The position numbers and the translations under genes were made by a program. Of a DNA stretch of 64,000 bases, positions 34,502 to 43,319 are shown in pieces; within the stretch, counting starts at the first letter, position 1, and the number at the start of each line of letters is the position of its first letter. A model generated the notes under the pieces. That model saw nothing but the letters and a program-made list of their open reading frames with translations, ran no database searches and was not told the origin of the DNA. The stretch comes from Luteococcus sp038433155 (GTDB taxonomy: Bacteria; Actinomycetota; Actinomycetes; Propionibacteriales; Propionibacteriaceae). Location of the stretch: assembly GCF_038433155.1 (NCBI RefSeq), contig NZ_JBCDMW010000006.1:9844-73843 (forward strand). Direction: 5' to 3'.

Positions 34502-35635
34502 TCAGACCGTGCCCATCAGGGCCAGCAGCACGCCGCCGGCCACCACCGAGGCCACCTGCCCGGCGGCATTGGCACCCATGGCGTGCATCAGGATGAAGTT
34601 CTCGAAGTCCTCCTTCGAGGCCTCCTTCTGCACGACCCGCGCGGCCATCGGGAAGGCTGAGATGCCGGCGGCACCGATCAGCGGGTTGAACTTCCCACCG
34701 GACAGCAGATTCATCAGCTTGCCGAACATCACGCCGGCCGCGGTGTCCAGGCAGAAGGCCAGCAGGCCCAGCACCAGGATCATCAGCGTCGACCACTTCA
34801 GGAAGGACGTGCCCACCATCGTGGAACCAATCGCCAGACCCAGGAAGAGGGTCACGGTGTTGGCGATCTCATTGGAGGAGGCGCCCACCAGGCGCTCCAC
34901 CACACCGGACTCGCGCATCAGGTTGCCGAACATCAGCATGCCGATCAGCGGCGTGGCGAAGGGCACCAGGATGCCGACGATCACGGTCACGATGATCGGG
35001 AAGAGCACCCGGGTGCGCTTGCTGATCTCGCGCTGCGAGTACGGCATCCGGATGCTGCGTTCCTTCTTGGTGGTCAGCAGCCGCATGATCGGCGGCATGA
35101 TGATCGGCACCAGGGACATGTAGGAATACGCGGCTACCGTGATTGGTGCCAACAACTGGGGTGCCAGCTGCCGGCTGACATAGATCGACGTCGGGCCGTC
35201 GATGGCGCCGATGATGCCGATCGAGGCCGACTCATTGCGGCTGAAGCCCAGCAAGGCGGCCAGGATCAGGGTCAGGAAGATGCCGAACTGGCCGGCCGCG
35301 CCCAGCAACACCATCTTCGGGTTCTCCAACAGTGGCCCGAAGTCGGTCATCGCCCCGATCCCGATGAAGATCAGCAGCGGAAACAACTCGTTGTCCACGC
35401 CGGCGTGGCGCAGCACGGTCAGCATTCCCTCGTCGCCCACCAGCGGGGAGAGCGGCAGGTTGGTCAGCAGGCAGCCCGCGCCGATCGGCAACAGCAGCAG
35501 CGGTTCGTACTCCTTGACCACCGCCAGCCCGATCAGCACGCAGCCCACGACGAGCATCACCACCGACTGCCAGGTGACATTCGTGATGCCCCGCAGCAGC
35601 AGGTCGATGGTGGACTCCATCAGAACGACGTTCAT
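34502..35635 (-). CDS. Na+-pumping decarboxylase beta subunit (OadB/MmdB/GcdB family)
   Basis: A 377-residue membrane protein. The family signature GAIDGPTSIYVS holds the conserved aspartate of the Na+ path, and the second half contains VGTSFLKWSTL and GISAFPMAARVVQ. In the complex it couples decarboxylation of carboxybiotin to Na+ export. Its ATG overlaps the stop of the biotin carrier gene (ATGA), so the last two genes are coupled. The same family serves oxaloacetate, methylmalonyl-CoA and glutaconyl-CoA decarboxylases. Confidence 0.95.
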   Translation of the reverse strand: MNVVLMESTIDLLLRGITNVTWQSVVMLVVGCVLIGLAVVKEYEPLLLLPIGAGCLLTNLPLSPLVGDEGMLTVLRHAGVDNELFPLLIFIGIGAMTDFGPLLENPKMVLLGAAGQFGIFLTLILAALLGFSRNESASIGIIGAIDGPTSIYVSRQLAPQLLAPITVAAYSYMSLVPIIMPPIMRLLTTKKERSIRMPYSQREISKRTRVLFPIIVTVIVGILVPFATPLIGMLMFGNLMRESGVVERLVGASSNEIANTVTLFLGLAIGSTMVGTSFLKWSTLMILVLGLLAFCLDTAAGVMFGKLMNLLSGGKFNPLIGAAGISAFPMAARVVQKEASKEDFENFILMHAMGANAAGQVASVVAGGVLLALMGTV

Positions 35636-36147
35636 TCGAACACCACCAACGGGTCACCGAACTTCACCTGCGCGCCCACCTCGGCCAGCACCTGCGCGAC
35701 GACGCCGTCCTTGGTGGCCTTGAGCTCGTTCTTCATCTTCATGGCCTCGAGCACCAACAGCGGGTCGCCGCGCTTGACGCTCTGGCCCGGCTGGGCGCTG
35801 ACGGAGAGCACGACGCCCGGCATCGGCGCCGTCATCGAGGAGGCGGCACCCGGGGTGGTGCTGGCCGCCGCCGGGGTGGCGACGGGTTCCGCGACCGGCC
35901 GCGGCGTGGGCGCGGGGGCCGTTGCCTGGCTGGCGGGGAGCACGTCGTGGGCGTCGACGGACTGCACGACATTCTGCCGGCCCACCTCCACCTGGGGCGT
36001 GATCATGGCCTGGGCCAGGCCCTGGTGGTCCCGCAGGCGGACGTCGACCCCGTGGCCGGCGATCTGCACCCGGAAGGTGTTGGCGGTGACCTCCTCGACG
36101 TCGACCTCGTGGTCGGATCCGTTGATCGAAAGGGTGTAGCGACGCAT
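35632..36147 (-). CDS. Biotin carboxyl carrier subunit
   Basis: 171 residues. The C-terminal ~75 residues are a biotinyl domain with LEAMKMKNEL; Lys137 is the biotin site, 34 residues from the C-terminus as in MmdC and the 1.3S transcarboxylase subunit. A Pro/Ala/Thr-rich hinge (about residues 72-105) precedes it, and the first ~70 residues form a separate beta-rich domain. ATG 36147 has AGGAG upstream. It shuttles carboxyl groups between the carboxyltransferase and the membrane beta subunit. Confidence 0.94.
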   Translation of the reverse strand: MRRYTLSINGSDHEVDVEEVTANTFRVQIAGHGVDVRLRDHQGLAQAMITPQVEVGRQNVVQSVDAHDVLPASQATAPAPTPRPVAEPVATPAAASTTPGAASSMTAPMPGVVLSVSAQPGQSVKRGDPLLVLEAMKMKNELKATKDGVVAQVLAEVGAQVKFGDPLVVFE

Positions 36148-36151
36148 CGGG

Positions 36152-36631
36152 CTATCTCCTGTTCCAGGACATGTTCTGCTGACCACGTCCCACCGCGACC
36201 CAGCGGCTGGTGTGGATCTGACTGCCGGGCGCATGGGTGCGCATGGCGGGGGCGGCCTGCTGGCGTCGCACCTCGGCGTGGGTGATCACCGCGAGGGCGA
36301 CGGCCGTGGCCTGGTCAACGGTCAGACCGTCGGTGAGGATCTCCACCGACGACGCGGGGACCTCGACAGGCTCGGCCAGCGTGGAGGTGGCGGGCTCGGC
36401 CACCGTGGTGTCGGAAGGCTCGGCCATCGTTGCGGGCGGGGCCTCGACAGGCTCGGCCGCCGTGGAGCCAGACTGGGCCGCCGGGGCAGGGTCGGGCTCA
36501 ACCGCCTTCGGGGCGTCGGGGCGGTCCAACCGGCCGATCAGGGTGAGCACCCCCATCAGCATGGCGAGCAGGGCGAAGACCACGCCCATGCCCACCAGGG
36601 TCATCTCCAGGCCCCATCCAAGATTGTTCAT
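36152..36631 (-). CDS. OadG/MmdD-like small membrane subunit
   Basis: 159 residues. One N-terminal helix (MTLVGMGVVFALLAMLMGVL) has the typical OadG sequence; an Ala/Glu/Pro linker follows with repeated AEPVE-like units, then a short C-terminal segment that ends RRQQ, VGRGQQNMSWNRR. ATG 36631 is preceded by AGGAGG. It probably anchors and assembles the carboxyltransferase with the beta subunit. The linker is unusually long and is partly encoded by two copies of the dispersed CCTCGACAGGCTCGG repeat. Confidence 0.85.
   Translation of the reverse strand: MNNLGWGLEMTLVGMGVVFALLAMLMGVLTLIGRLDRPDAPKAVEPDPAPAAQSGSTAAEPVEAPPATMAEPSDTTVAEPATSTLAEPVEVPASSVEILTDGLTVDQATAVALAVITHAEVRRQQAAPAMRTHAPGSQIHTSRWVAVGRGQQNMSWNRR
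36361..36464. repeat. Dispersed CTCGACAGGCTCGG repeats inside the oadG-like gene
   Basis: Copies begin at 36361 and 36441 and each reads as AEPVE on the minus strand. Shorter GGCTCGGCCA words between them extend the pattern. This is the same family as the intergenic copies at 20729, 21683 and 48556. Confidence 0.75.
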
Positions 36632-36641
36632 CGTCGGCCTC

Positions 36642-38234
36642 CTAGACCGGGAACAGGCCGTGCTTCTTGGGGATGTTGGTCTGCACCTTGGTGCGCAACA
36701 CCTCCAGGGCACGGATCAGCCGGGGGCGGGTCTCGCAGGGCTCGATCACCTCGTCGATCTGCCCGACGTCGGCGGCCCGGTAGGGGTTGAAGAACTTCTC
36801 CCGGTACTCGTCGACGAAGCGCTTCTCCTCCGCGGCCGGGTCCTCGGCCTGCTGGATCTGGCGTCGGTTCAGCAGCCGGGCGGCACCCTCCGGCCCCATC
36901 ACCGCGATCTGCGCGCTGGGCCAGGCGAAGGCCACGTCATTGCCCATCTGCTTGGAGCTCAGCGCCACATAGGAGCCGCCGATCGCCTTGCGGGTGACGA
37001 CGCTCATCTTGGGCACGGTGGCCTGGCAGTAGGAGTAGATCACCTTGGCGCCGTGCCGGATCACGCCGGCGTACTCCTGCTGCACGCCAGGCAGGTAGCC
37101 GGGGCAGTCGACGAAGGTGATGATCGGGATGTTGAACATGTCACAGATCCGGATGTGCCGGCTGATCTTGTCCGACGAGTCGATGTCCAGGCAGCCGCTC
37201 ATCACCATCGGCTGGTTGGCGATGATCCCGACGGAATGGCCATCGAGCCGGGCGAAGGCGCACAGCGCATTGCCCGCCCACTGCTCGTGCACCTCCATCA
37301 CCGAACCCGCGTCGAAGACGCTGTCCAGCACGTCGCGCATGTCATAGGCGGTGGTGTCGTCGGCCGGCACCAGGTTGTTCAGCGCCTCGTCCATCCGGTC
37401 CGGGGAGTCATAGGCGACGATCGCCGGGGCGTCCTCGGTGTTGTTCTGCGGCAGGTAGCTGAGCAGCCGCTTGACCGTCTCGATCGCCTGCTGCTCATTG
37501 CCGGCATTGAACTGCGCGACGCCGGAGCGGCCGTTGTGCACATAGGCCCCGCCCAGGTCTTCCGCGCTGACGTCCTCACCGGTGACCGCCTTGATGATCT
37601 CCGGCCCGGTGAGGAACATGTTGGAGGTGGTCTCCACCATCACGGTGAAGTCGGTCAGCGCGGGGGAGTAGACCGCGCCGCCCGCGCACGGTCCCAGGAT
37701 CAGGCTGATCTGGGGGATCACGCCGGAGGCGGCCACATTGCGGTAGAAGACCTCGCCGTAGGCGGCCAGGGAGCGCACGCCCTCCTGCACCCGGGCGCCG
37801 CCGGAGTCGTTCAGCCCGATCAGCGGGATGCCCGATTCCAGCGCCAGGTCCTGGATCCGGCTGATCTTCTGCGCCTGCACCTCGCTGAAGGAGCCGCCCA
37901 GCACGGTGAAGTCCTGGGCGAAGACGGCCACCCGTCGGCCATTGATCTTGCCGAAGCCGGTGATCACGCCGTCGCCGGGGAAACGATGGTTGGCCATCCC
38001 GAAGTCGGTGGTGTTGTGGGTGGCCAGGGCGCCGAGCTCCTGGAAGGAGGCCTCGTCCAGCAGGATCGAGAGCCGCTCCCGGGCGGTCATCTTGCCCTTG
38101 GCGTGCTGCGCATCGATCCGCTTCTGGCCGCCGCCCAGCAGGGCTTGTTCGCGCATCTCACGCAGTGCGGTGAGCCCGGGGTTCTGCGGCTCGCCGGAGC
38201 CCTCGTCGGGCTGGTTCTGGAGTGCTTGCGTCAT
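36642..38234 (-). CDS. mmdA: Methylmalonyl-CoA decarboxylase/carboxyltransferase alpha subunit
   Basis: A 530-residue acyl-CoA carboxyltransferase (PccB/12S/MmdA family). Two crotonase-like halves are visible; conserved segments include KMTARERLSILLD, GLNDSGGARVQEGV, LGPCAGGAVYSPALTDF, ITFVDCPGYLPGVQQEY and GGSYVALSSKQMGND. It moves the carboxyl group between methylmalonyl- or propionyl-CoA and biotin. ATG 38234 has AGGAGAGG upstream. The order alpha, small membrane subunit, biotin carrier, beta is like Na+-translocating methylmalonyl-CoA decarboxylase operons. A 5S subunit or biotin carboxylase is not present here. Acyl-CoA specificity is not proven. Confidence 0.92.
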   Translation of the reverse strand: MTQALQNQPDEGSGEPQNPGLTALREMREQALLGGGQKRIDAQHAKGKMTARERLSILLDEASFQELGALATHNTTDFGMANHRFPGDGVITGFGKINGRRVAVFAQDFTVLGGSFSEVQAQKISRIQDLALESGIPLIGLNDSGGARVQEGVRSLAAYGEVFYRNVAASGVIPQISLILGPCAGGAVYSPALTDFTVMVETTSNMFLTGPEIIKAVTGEDVSAEDLGGAYVHNGRSGVAQFNAGNEQQAIETVKRLLSYLPQNNTEDAPAIVAYDSPDRMDEALNNLVPADDTTAYDMRDVLDSVFDAGSVMEVHEQWAGNALCAFARLDGHSVGIIANQPMVMSGCLDIDSSDKISRHIRICDMFNIPIITFVDCPGYLPGVQQEYAGVIRHGAKVIYSYCQATVPKMSVVTRKAIGGSYVALSSKQMGNDVAFAWPSAQIAVMGPEGAARLLNRRQIQQAEDPAAEEKRFVDEYREKFFNPYRAADVGQIDEVIEPCETRPRLIRALEVLRTKVQTNIPKKHGLFPV

Positions 38235-38339
38235 TGCCTCTCCTCGTTGAGTTGGCAACCACCCTATGCGTTGGCCGCCTGCTCCGGGGAGGGTGGGGTC
38301 AGGTCTCCGGGACGATCCCGCCGGCCGCGACGCAGCGGG

Positions 38340-39161
38340 TCACCAGGACCAGCCGATGCCGTAGATCCGGTGCAGCTGCGGCCGGGTGAGGCGCAAGGAA
38401 TAGCTGCCGCGGGCCATCGGCTCCAGCTCGTCACAGCCCTGGCCATCACCCGGGATGCACGGCGGGTCATCCAGCGGGCCGAAGTGCCAGACCCGGCTGG
38501 GTTGCCGGCTGCCCCAGAAGTTGAGCGTGATCCGGGCCTGCTGGGTGGGGGTGGTGAAGGTGGACTGGGCGGTGCACCCCGGGTCTGCCCCGTTCACCCA
38601 GGAACGCAGCGCAAACTCGTGCTCCTCACCGGTTGCCAGGCTGCGATCGAACCGGAAGCGGGTCAGGAAGCGGCTGGCCTCGTCTCCCAGCCGGTGCTCG
38701 CTGTGCTCGATCCAGCCGCCGAACAGTGGCTCCATCTCCAGCCCGAAGGCCGAGCGGTCGCTGGTGATCTGCAGGTCATAGCCGTCGACGCCGTCCACGG
38801 TGGCCCGGATCCGGCGGGTCAGCAGGATCTCCTCCGGCGACGAGTGCTCCCGGAAGGTGTAGCTGTAGGTGGCCTCCAGCACGTCGAAGGGCACCAGCTC
38901 GACGGTGTGCTGGGCGCAGATCGTGGGGTCCGGGTGGCACCGGGCCAGGTCCTCGGTCCACTCCGGCAGGCAGCGCTGCAACGTCGCCCACAGCCGGGCC
39001 GACGGCCGTTCCCGGCCCGCCTCCACATTGGCCAGGGTGGAGCGCGCAATGACATGCTCCAGCGCTGCCACCAGATCCACCTGGCGCATGCCGGAATCCT
39101 TGCGACGCCGCTTGAGCGCCTCCCCGAAGCTCTCCACCCGTGACATCGTGCCAGAGATCAC
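38340..39161 (-). CDS. XRE-type regulator with a large C-terminal domain, coupled to PPi-PEPCK
   Basis: 273 residues from GTG 39161, which overlaps the PEPCK stop (GTGA); ATG 39146 is an alternative. Residues about 10-65 form a Cro/C1-type HTH (EALKRRRKDSGMRQVDLVAAL, RSTLANVEAGRERPSARLW). The remaining ~200 residues form a predicted beta-rich domain that I do not recognise, with four cysteines, including a C-x-P-G-x4-C pattern (PPCIPGDGQGCDE), and an aromatic C-terminus. It may sense a metabolite of the PEP/oxaloacetate node and control the flanking genes. Confidence 0.8.
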   Translation of the reverse strand: MISGTMSRVESFGEALKRRRKDSGMRQVDLVAALEHVIARSTLANVEAGRERPSARLWATLQRCLPEWTEDLARCHPDPTICAQHTVELVPFDVLEATYSYTFREHSSPEEILLTRRIRATVDGVDGYDLQITSDRSAFGLEMEPLFGGWIEHSEHRLGDEASRFLTRFRFDRSLATGEEHEFALRSWVNGADPGCTAQSTFTTPTQQARITLNFWGSRQPSRVWHFGPLDDPPCIPGDGQGCDELEPMARGSYSLRLTRPQLHRIYGIGWSW

Positions 39162-42100
39162 CCGAAATTGACCTGACGTCCCAAGGTTCCGTTCAGTGCC
39201 TCAAGGTATCCGGGGGACTGCACCCCGGCCAGCGACTGCTGGAGCCGCTCCAACCGCTCGTTGAGGCCCAGCCGCCGCACCGGGCTGGCATTGCCCTCGT
39301 TCTTCACGAAGGGAGCCAGATCAGCGACGCCATGCTTGAGCAGCGCGATGTCGGCGGACTGCTTGGCCGCCAGCCGCTGGGCATACCAGCCCGAATCCAG
39401 AATGGCCTGCCGGGTGAACAGGGCGCGGAAGTCCGGGCTGTCCAGGGTCCAGCCCTTGGCGGAGGTGCCGTGCGCCATGATCTCCAGCAGGGCCCGCAGC
39501 GGCGGGATGGCCAGATCAACTGTGCCGTCGGTGAAGTAGGTCTGGGCCACCCGCTGGTGGGTGGTGACAATCACGTCGACGCTTTCGGCGAAGACCGCCG
39601 GATCCTGCAGTTCGGGGCGCAGCATCTCCGGAGTGAAGACCACGTCGGGATGCAGGAAGATCCGGCCGAAGTACTGGGTGGCGAACAACTCGTTCATCCG
39701 GTAGCCCAGCCGGCTGGCCTGCACCGTGCGGCCGTCGTGCTCGAAGTCCGCGATCTTCTCCAGGTAGCCGCCCTGGATCAGGGTGGCGGCCTTGCGCTCC
39801 TCGGGCCACATCCGGCTGAAGATCTCCGGCACCAGCAGGGAGATGTCGTGGTCCACCCGCACCTTCGGGCCGATCACGCCGGCCGAGCTCAGCCAGCCGT
39901 CGGTCTCGGTCAGGGCGAAGCTGAGCAGCGCGGCGTTCAGGTCGATGATCGACGGCAACGCGTTGAATGGCGCCTTGGTCATGGCGCCCTCGGAGCCGGC
40001 GCCCGTGGTGGAGGGGGACTTGCCGGTCATGGAGCTGATGAACTCCATGAACAACTCCGGCAGTTCCATGTAGTGCAGCGGGTTGTAGGCGCACAACGGC
40101 GGCACCCCGGTCTCGGCGGCATTGTTGCGTCGTCCGGCGGCCACCACGTCAACCGGCATTCGGACCGGCTGGTTGGTGGGGGCCTTGCGCACCAGGTGGG
40201 CGGCCAGGTCCGCGGCCGCGGTGGCCTCCGGATTGGTCAGGTCGGGGCGCTTCTGCAGGTAGCGGGGATTCTTGGAGCGCTTGCCCTCACCCACGATCCG
40301 GGGTTCGGAGGAGACGGCCAGGAAGAGCGGGTGCTCGTCGTCGGCGCCCTCGGCAAAGCGGATGATCCGCTCCCGCATCGGCTCGGTGAACGTGCTCAGG
40401 CCCGGGGCGTCGGCCACCATCTGCCGGGCCTCGTCCCGGGTCAGCGGGTGGAAGTTGGAGATGAACGAGTCATCCCCGGCCATGTCCTTCTCCGTCTGCT
40501 TGTCATAGCCGCGGTGGATGGCGTCGTCGGGCCGCTGGAAGAGCAGCTGCTCACAGTTCTTCACGTACTTGGCCGACGGGCTCTCGGCGTCGACGTCGGA
40601 GGGGACCACCACGGAGGCCGTGATGTCGTCCTCGGTCTGCACCTTCGCCGCGGGGGAGAAGTCCGGGCGCAGGCTGAACAACCGCCAGCTCCCGTCGGCC
40701 TCGAAGCCCACCCGCAACATGTTGACCATGATCTTCTCGCCATCCAGCCGCAGCGAATTGCCCTTGCGGCCGTTGGTGATGCCGACGGTGAAGTGGCTGC
40801 GCCAGTCATCGCCCCATTCGGGCTTGTAGTAGCGCTTCACGGTGAAGACCAGCTCGCTGACATGCGGCGGAATGGTGCCCAGCCACTCGTTGTACTCGTC
40901 GGTGAACTCGGCCCGCGGGGTGAGCAGTTTGATCACCGAGCCCAGTGAGCGGCTCTCGGCCAGCAACGGGCGCACGTCGTGCGCCTCTGGATCCCGGAAG
41001 CGGTCGGAGTAGTCGTGCTCCAGCAGCTCCTGCACCAGGTCCATGTCCTGGTCGATGTCCGCGGTGTAGGCGCTGCCGAAGACGAAGGCGTCCAACAGGC
41101 TCTTGCTGATCTCACTCTTGCCGCCGCCGGAGACCGTCGCGGGCTTGTGCAGCTGCGACGAGTGCGGAGAGGTGCCGATCAGGTGCCACTGGGTGGGGTC
41201 CGCGTCGCGCGGCTTGGCGTGCACCCGGTAGCCATTGGGCGCCAGGTAGGTCTTGCCGGCCAACAGCTGGATGGAGCCCTGGGAACCGTCCTGGTTGGTC
41301 CAGCTGATCTTCTGCTCCCGCATGGAGTAGGACGCCTTGCCGGGCACCACCACCAGGTTCGGCTGCTCCCTGTCGGTGGCGTGTCCCTCGGGCTGCTGCT
41401 CGAAGCGCTCCGGATTGCGGGCCACCACGTCCGCGACGGTGTACTCGTCGGGGGTGTAGGTATCGGTCCATTCCTGGCCCAGGTTGTAGGCGGGGAAGGC
41501 CAGGGCACCACCGGAATGCTCCTCCTCCGCCAGGCCGAAGAGGTTGGCGGAATAGGAGATCTGGGTCTTGACCTCCTTCTTGCAGTAGCCGAAGTAGTTG
41601 TCCGCGATCACGGTGACGATCACGCCGCGCTCGTCGCGGGCGCAGGCCTTGAAGGCCTGGCCCCCGTTGTAGAGCTCGTCCTCGCTCTCCCAGCACATCC
41701 CGTCGCGCTTCTGCCGCTCGGTGGCGTCGTCGACGTGCGGCAGGCCGAGCGACTTCTTGGTGACCTTGGTCAGGTGCGGAGCCAGGATCACTGCACCGGT
41801 GGTGCCGGTCCACCCCTCGGGGTCCAGACTGGCGTCGTTCTCCGGCAGGTGGGGGTCCCCCGCATTGCCGAAGATCCCCTCGACGAAGTCGAGGTTGGCC
41901 ACCAGCCCGCCGGGCACGATGAAGCGGACCTCCATGGTGCGCTCCCGGCTGAAGCCCGGGACGGCGGGCAGCACGAGAGGCCGCATCAGCAGGGAGACGA
42001 AGCAACCCGCCTGGTCGTCCTGATTGGCGGCATACGGCAGCCGCATGTCCTGTTCGGGCGGCTGGAAGGCCAGCTCCAGCAGCCTGCCGAAGACCTCGGT

Positions 42101-42559
42101 GGGCACGGCGAGCTTGTCGTCCTGGATGGGCAGCCCACCCTCGGCGATGTGGAACACACCGGCGGTGGTGCGGCGGTCATTGGCCGGGTTGTGCAACACG
42201 CCATTGGCCAGCCGGTAGGAGCTGAGCAGTTCGGAATGGAACTCGTCACCGTCCTGCGGCAGGCTCAGCGCCCGGGCCAGTCCGGGGGTGTCCAGCACCA
42301 GGGTGCGGTGCGGCAGCTCAGGCTTGGTGCCGGTGCCGCTCAGGTAGTCGTCCAGGAAATTCTGGATTCGCAGGTCGGCGGCGCACAGCCGCTCGCCCAG
42401 GCGACGGGAGAGCTCGCGCTGGCGAGCGATGATCGGGGCGACCAGCTCGCCCTCGGCGTCTGGTTCTGTGCCCGGCTGCTTGGCCAGGGGGAGGCCCAGC
42501 AGGGCCAGGCGCAGGTTGATCGCGGCGTCGGGGGATGCGGACAGTCCGGTGGTTGCCAT
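39158..42559 (-). CDS. Pyrophosphate-type phosphoenolpyruvate carboxykinase (PPi-PEPCK)
   Basis: A 1133-residue protein from ATG 42559 (GGAG upstream). Its length and segments such as SGGGKSEISKSLLD (about residue 478) and SSMTGKSPSTTGAGSEGAM (about residue 841) match the large PPi-linked PEPCKs described from Propionibacterium and Entamoeba. The reaction is PEP + CO2 + Pi to and from oxaloacetate + PPi, so it fixes CO2 without spending ATP. It is cytoplasmic. No similarity to ATP- or GTP-PEPCK is obvious by eye. The next gene, an XRE regulator, overlaps its stop, and the methylmalonyl-CoA decarboxylase genes follow. Confidence 0.82.
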   Translation of the reverse strand: MATTGLSASPDAAINLRLALLGLPLAKQPGTEPDAEGELVAPIIARQRELSRRLGERLCAADLRIQNFLDDYLSGTGTKPELPHRTLVLDTPGLARALSLPQDGDEFHSELLSSYRLANGVLHNPANDRRTTAGVFHIAEGGLPIQDDKLAVPTEVFGRLLELAFQPPEQDMRLPYAANQDDQAGCFVSLLMRPLVLPAVPGFSRERTMEVRFIVPGGLVANLDFVEGIFGNAGDPHLPENDASLDPEGWTGTTGAVILAPHLTKVTKKSLGLPHVDDATERQKRDGMCWESEDELYNGGQAFKACARDERGVIVTVIADNYFGYCKKEVKTQISYSANLFGLAEEEHSGGALAFPAYNLGQEWTDTYTPDEYTVADVVARNPERFEQQPEGHATDREQPNLVVVPGKASYSMREQKISWTNQDGSQGSIQLLAGKTYLAPNGYRVHAKPRDADPTQWHLIGTSPHSSQLHKPATVSGGGKSEISKSLLDAFVFGSAYTADIDQDMDLVQELLEHDYSDRFRDPEAHDVRPLLAESRSLGSVIKLLTPRAEFTDEYNEWLGTIPPHVSELVFTVKRYYKPEWGDDWRSHFTVGITNGRKGNSLRLDGEKIMVNMLRVGFEADGSWRLFSLRPDFSPAAKVQTEDDITASVVVPSDVDAESPSAKYVKNCEQLLFQRPDDAIHRGYDKQTEKDMAGDDSFISNFHPLTRDEARQMVADAPGLSTFTEPMRERIIRFAEGADDEHPLFLAVSSEPRIVGEGKRSKNPRYLQKRPDLTNPEATAAADLAAHLVRKAPTNQPVRMPVDVVAAGRRNNAAETGVPPLCAYNPLHYMELPELFMEFISSMTGKSPSTTGAGSEGAMTKAPFNALPSIIDLNAALLSFALTETDGWLSSAGVIGPKVRVDHDISLLVPEIFSRMWPEERKAATLIQGGYLEKIADFEHDGRTVQASRLGYRMNELFATQYFGRIFLHPDVVFTPEMLRPELQDPAVFAESVDVIVTTHQRVAQTYFTDGTVDLAIPPLRALLEIMAHGTSAKGWTLDSPDFRALFTRQAILDSGWYAQRLAAKQSADIALLKHGVADLAPFVKNEGNASPVRRLGLNERLERLQQSLAGVQSPGYLEALNGTLGRQVNFG

Positions 42560-42894
42560 GTCTCCATTCAAGCCTTCGGCTCTGACAAAGCAAGGGGCGG
42601 GGTGGACCTGGGGATTGTGAGTCCACCAACTGTCACGGTTGGCGAGGCCCCTAGGTGCGAAGCTGCGCGAGTGGGTGCGCTCCCGGTCCGCCGAGGCAGC
42701 TGCCCTGAGGGAAGCCGCGAGGCCTGCTACTCGGTCGTGGGACCGACGCCCAAGCGTACCGAGGTGCGGGAAACCGTCACATCCCCATCGCAGAATCGGG
42801 ACACCACTGACAGTAGAGGAATCAGCGACAAGCCCGGCCTCAAGAAAAATCTCGGCTACCCACGGTGGTCGAGATCTCGGAGTCCTGGCACTGA
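42560..42894. other. Upstream region of the PPi-PEPCK gene without a recognisable gene
   Basis: 335 bases between the PEPCK start and the orphan gene at 42895, all transcribed in the same direction. Open frames here show no family resemblance. It probably contains the promoter of the PEPCK-decarboxylase run; I cannot place a -10/-35 pair with confidence. Confidence 0.5.
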
Positions 42895-43314
42895 CTACGG
42901 CGTGGGGACTGAGTAGCCGGGCACGCCTTGGGTCTCGGTCAAGCACTCTTCCTTTGAGTTGATCGCATCCCGATCGATCGGCGAGTTGCCCAGCCAATGG
43001 TACGTGAAGCCGTCAGATTCTTGGATCGCGACGACCGAACCGCCAGCCTGATCGCTGCGTTCCAACCAAAGGGTGACGCATGGCCGCCAAGCGCCGTACA
43101 CATGAGGAGACCCGGTGACACCCTTGCCTGCAAGGTCTTGGGTGATCTGCCGTGTCGCTCGATTTTCTTCCCAAGTCTGGAGGGGTGAGCCCACCCACAA
43201 ATAGGTTATGAGCGTCATCGGTAGTAGAAGCGCCAAGGCTGTCAGGATGGCAAGTGTGACGGTTGGGGTTCTGCTTGTCTGGTGGGGGCTATTTCGTCGC
43301 ATCATCAGGGGCAT
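42895..43314 (-). CDS. Orphan membrane-anchored protein
   Basis: 139 residues. A basic N-terminus is followed by one hydrophobic helix (VTLAILTALALLLPMTLITYLW, about residues 19-40); the rest is predicted extracytoplasmic, with two cysteines (RPCVTLW, EECLTE). No family is recognised. It starts 5 bases after the stop of the frameshifted secreted-protein gene, so both probably form one operon. Base and codon use are less GC-biased than in neighbouring genes, which suggests acquisition by transfer. Confidence 0.6.
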   Translation of the reverse strand: MPLMMRRNSPHQTSRTPTVTLAILTALALLLPMTLITYLWVGSPLQTWEENRATRQITQDLAGKGVTGSPHVYGAWRPCVTLWLERSDQAGGSVVAIQESDGFTYHWLGNSPIDRDAINSKEECLTETQGVPGYSVPTP

Positions 43315-43319
43315 TCCTG

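Noticed and set aside
36361..36464. Transposon insertion in the oadG-like gene
   Set aside because: Repeats are short, keep the frame and lack transposase or target duplications; more like repeat expansion in a linker.
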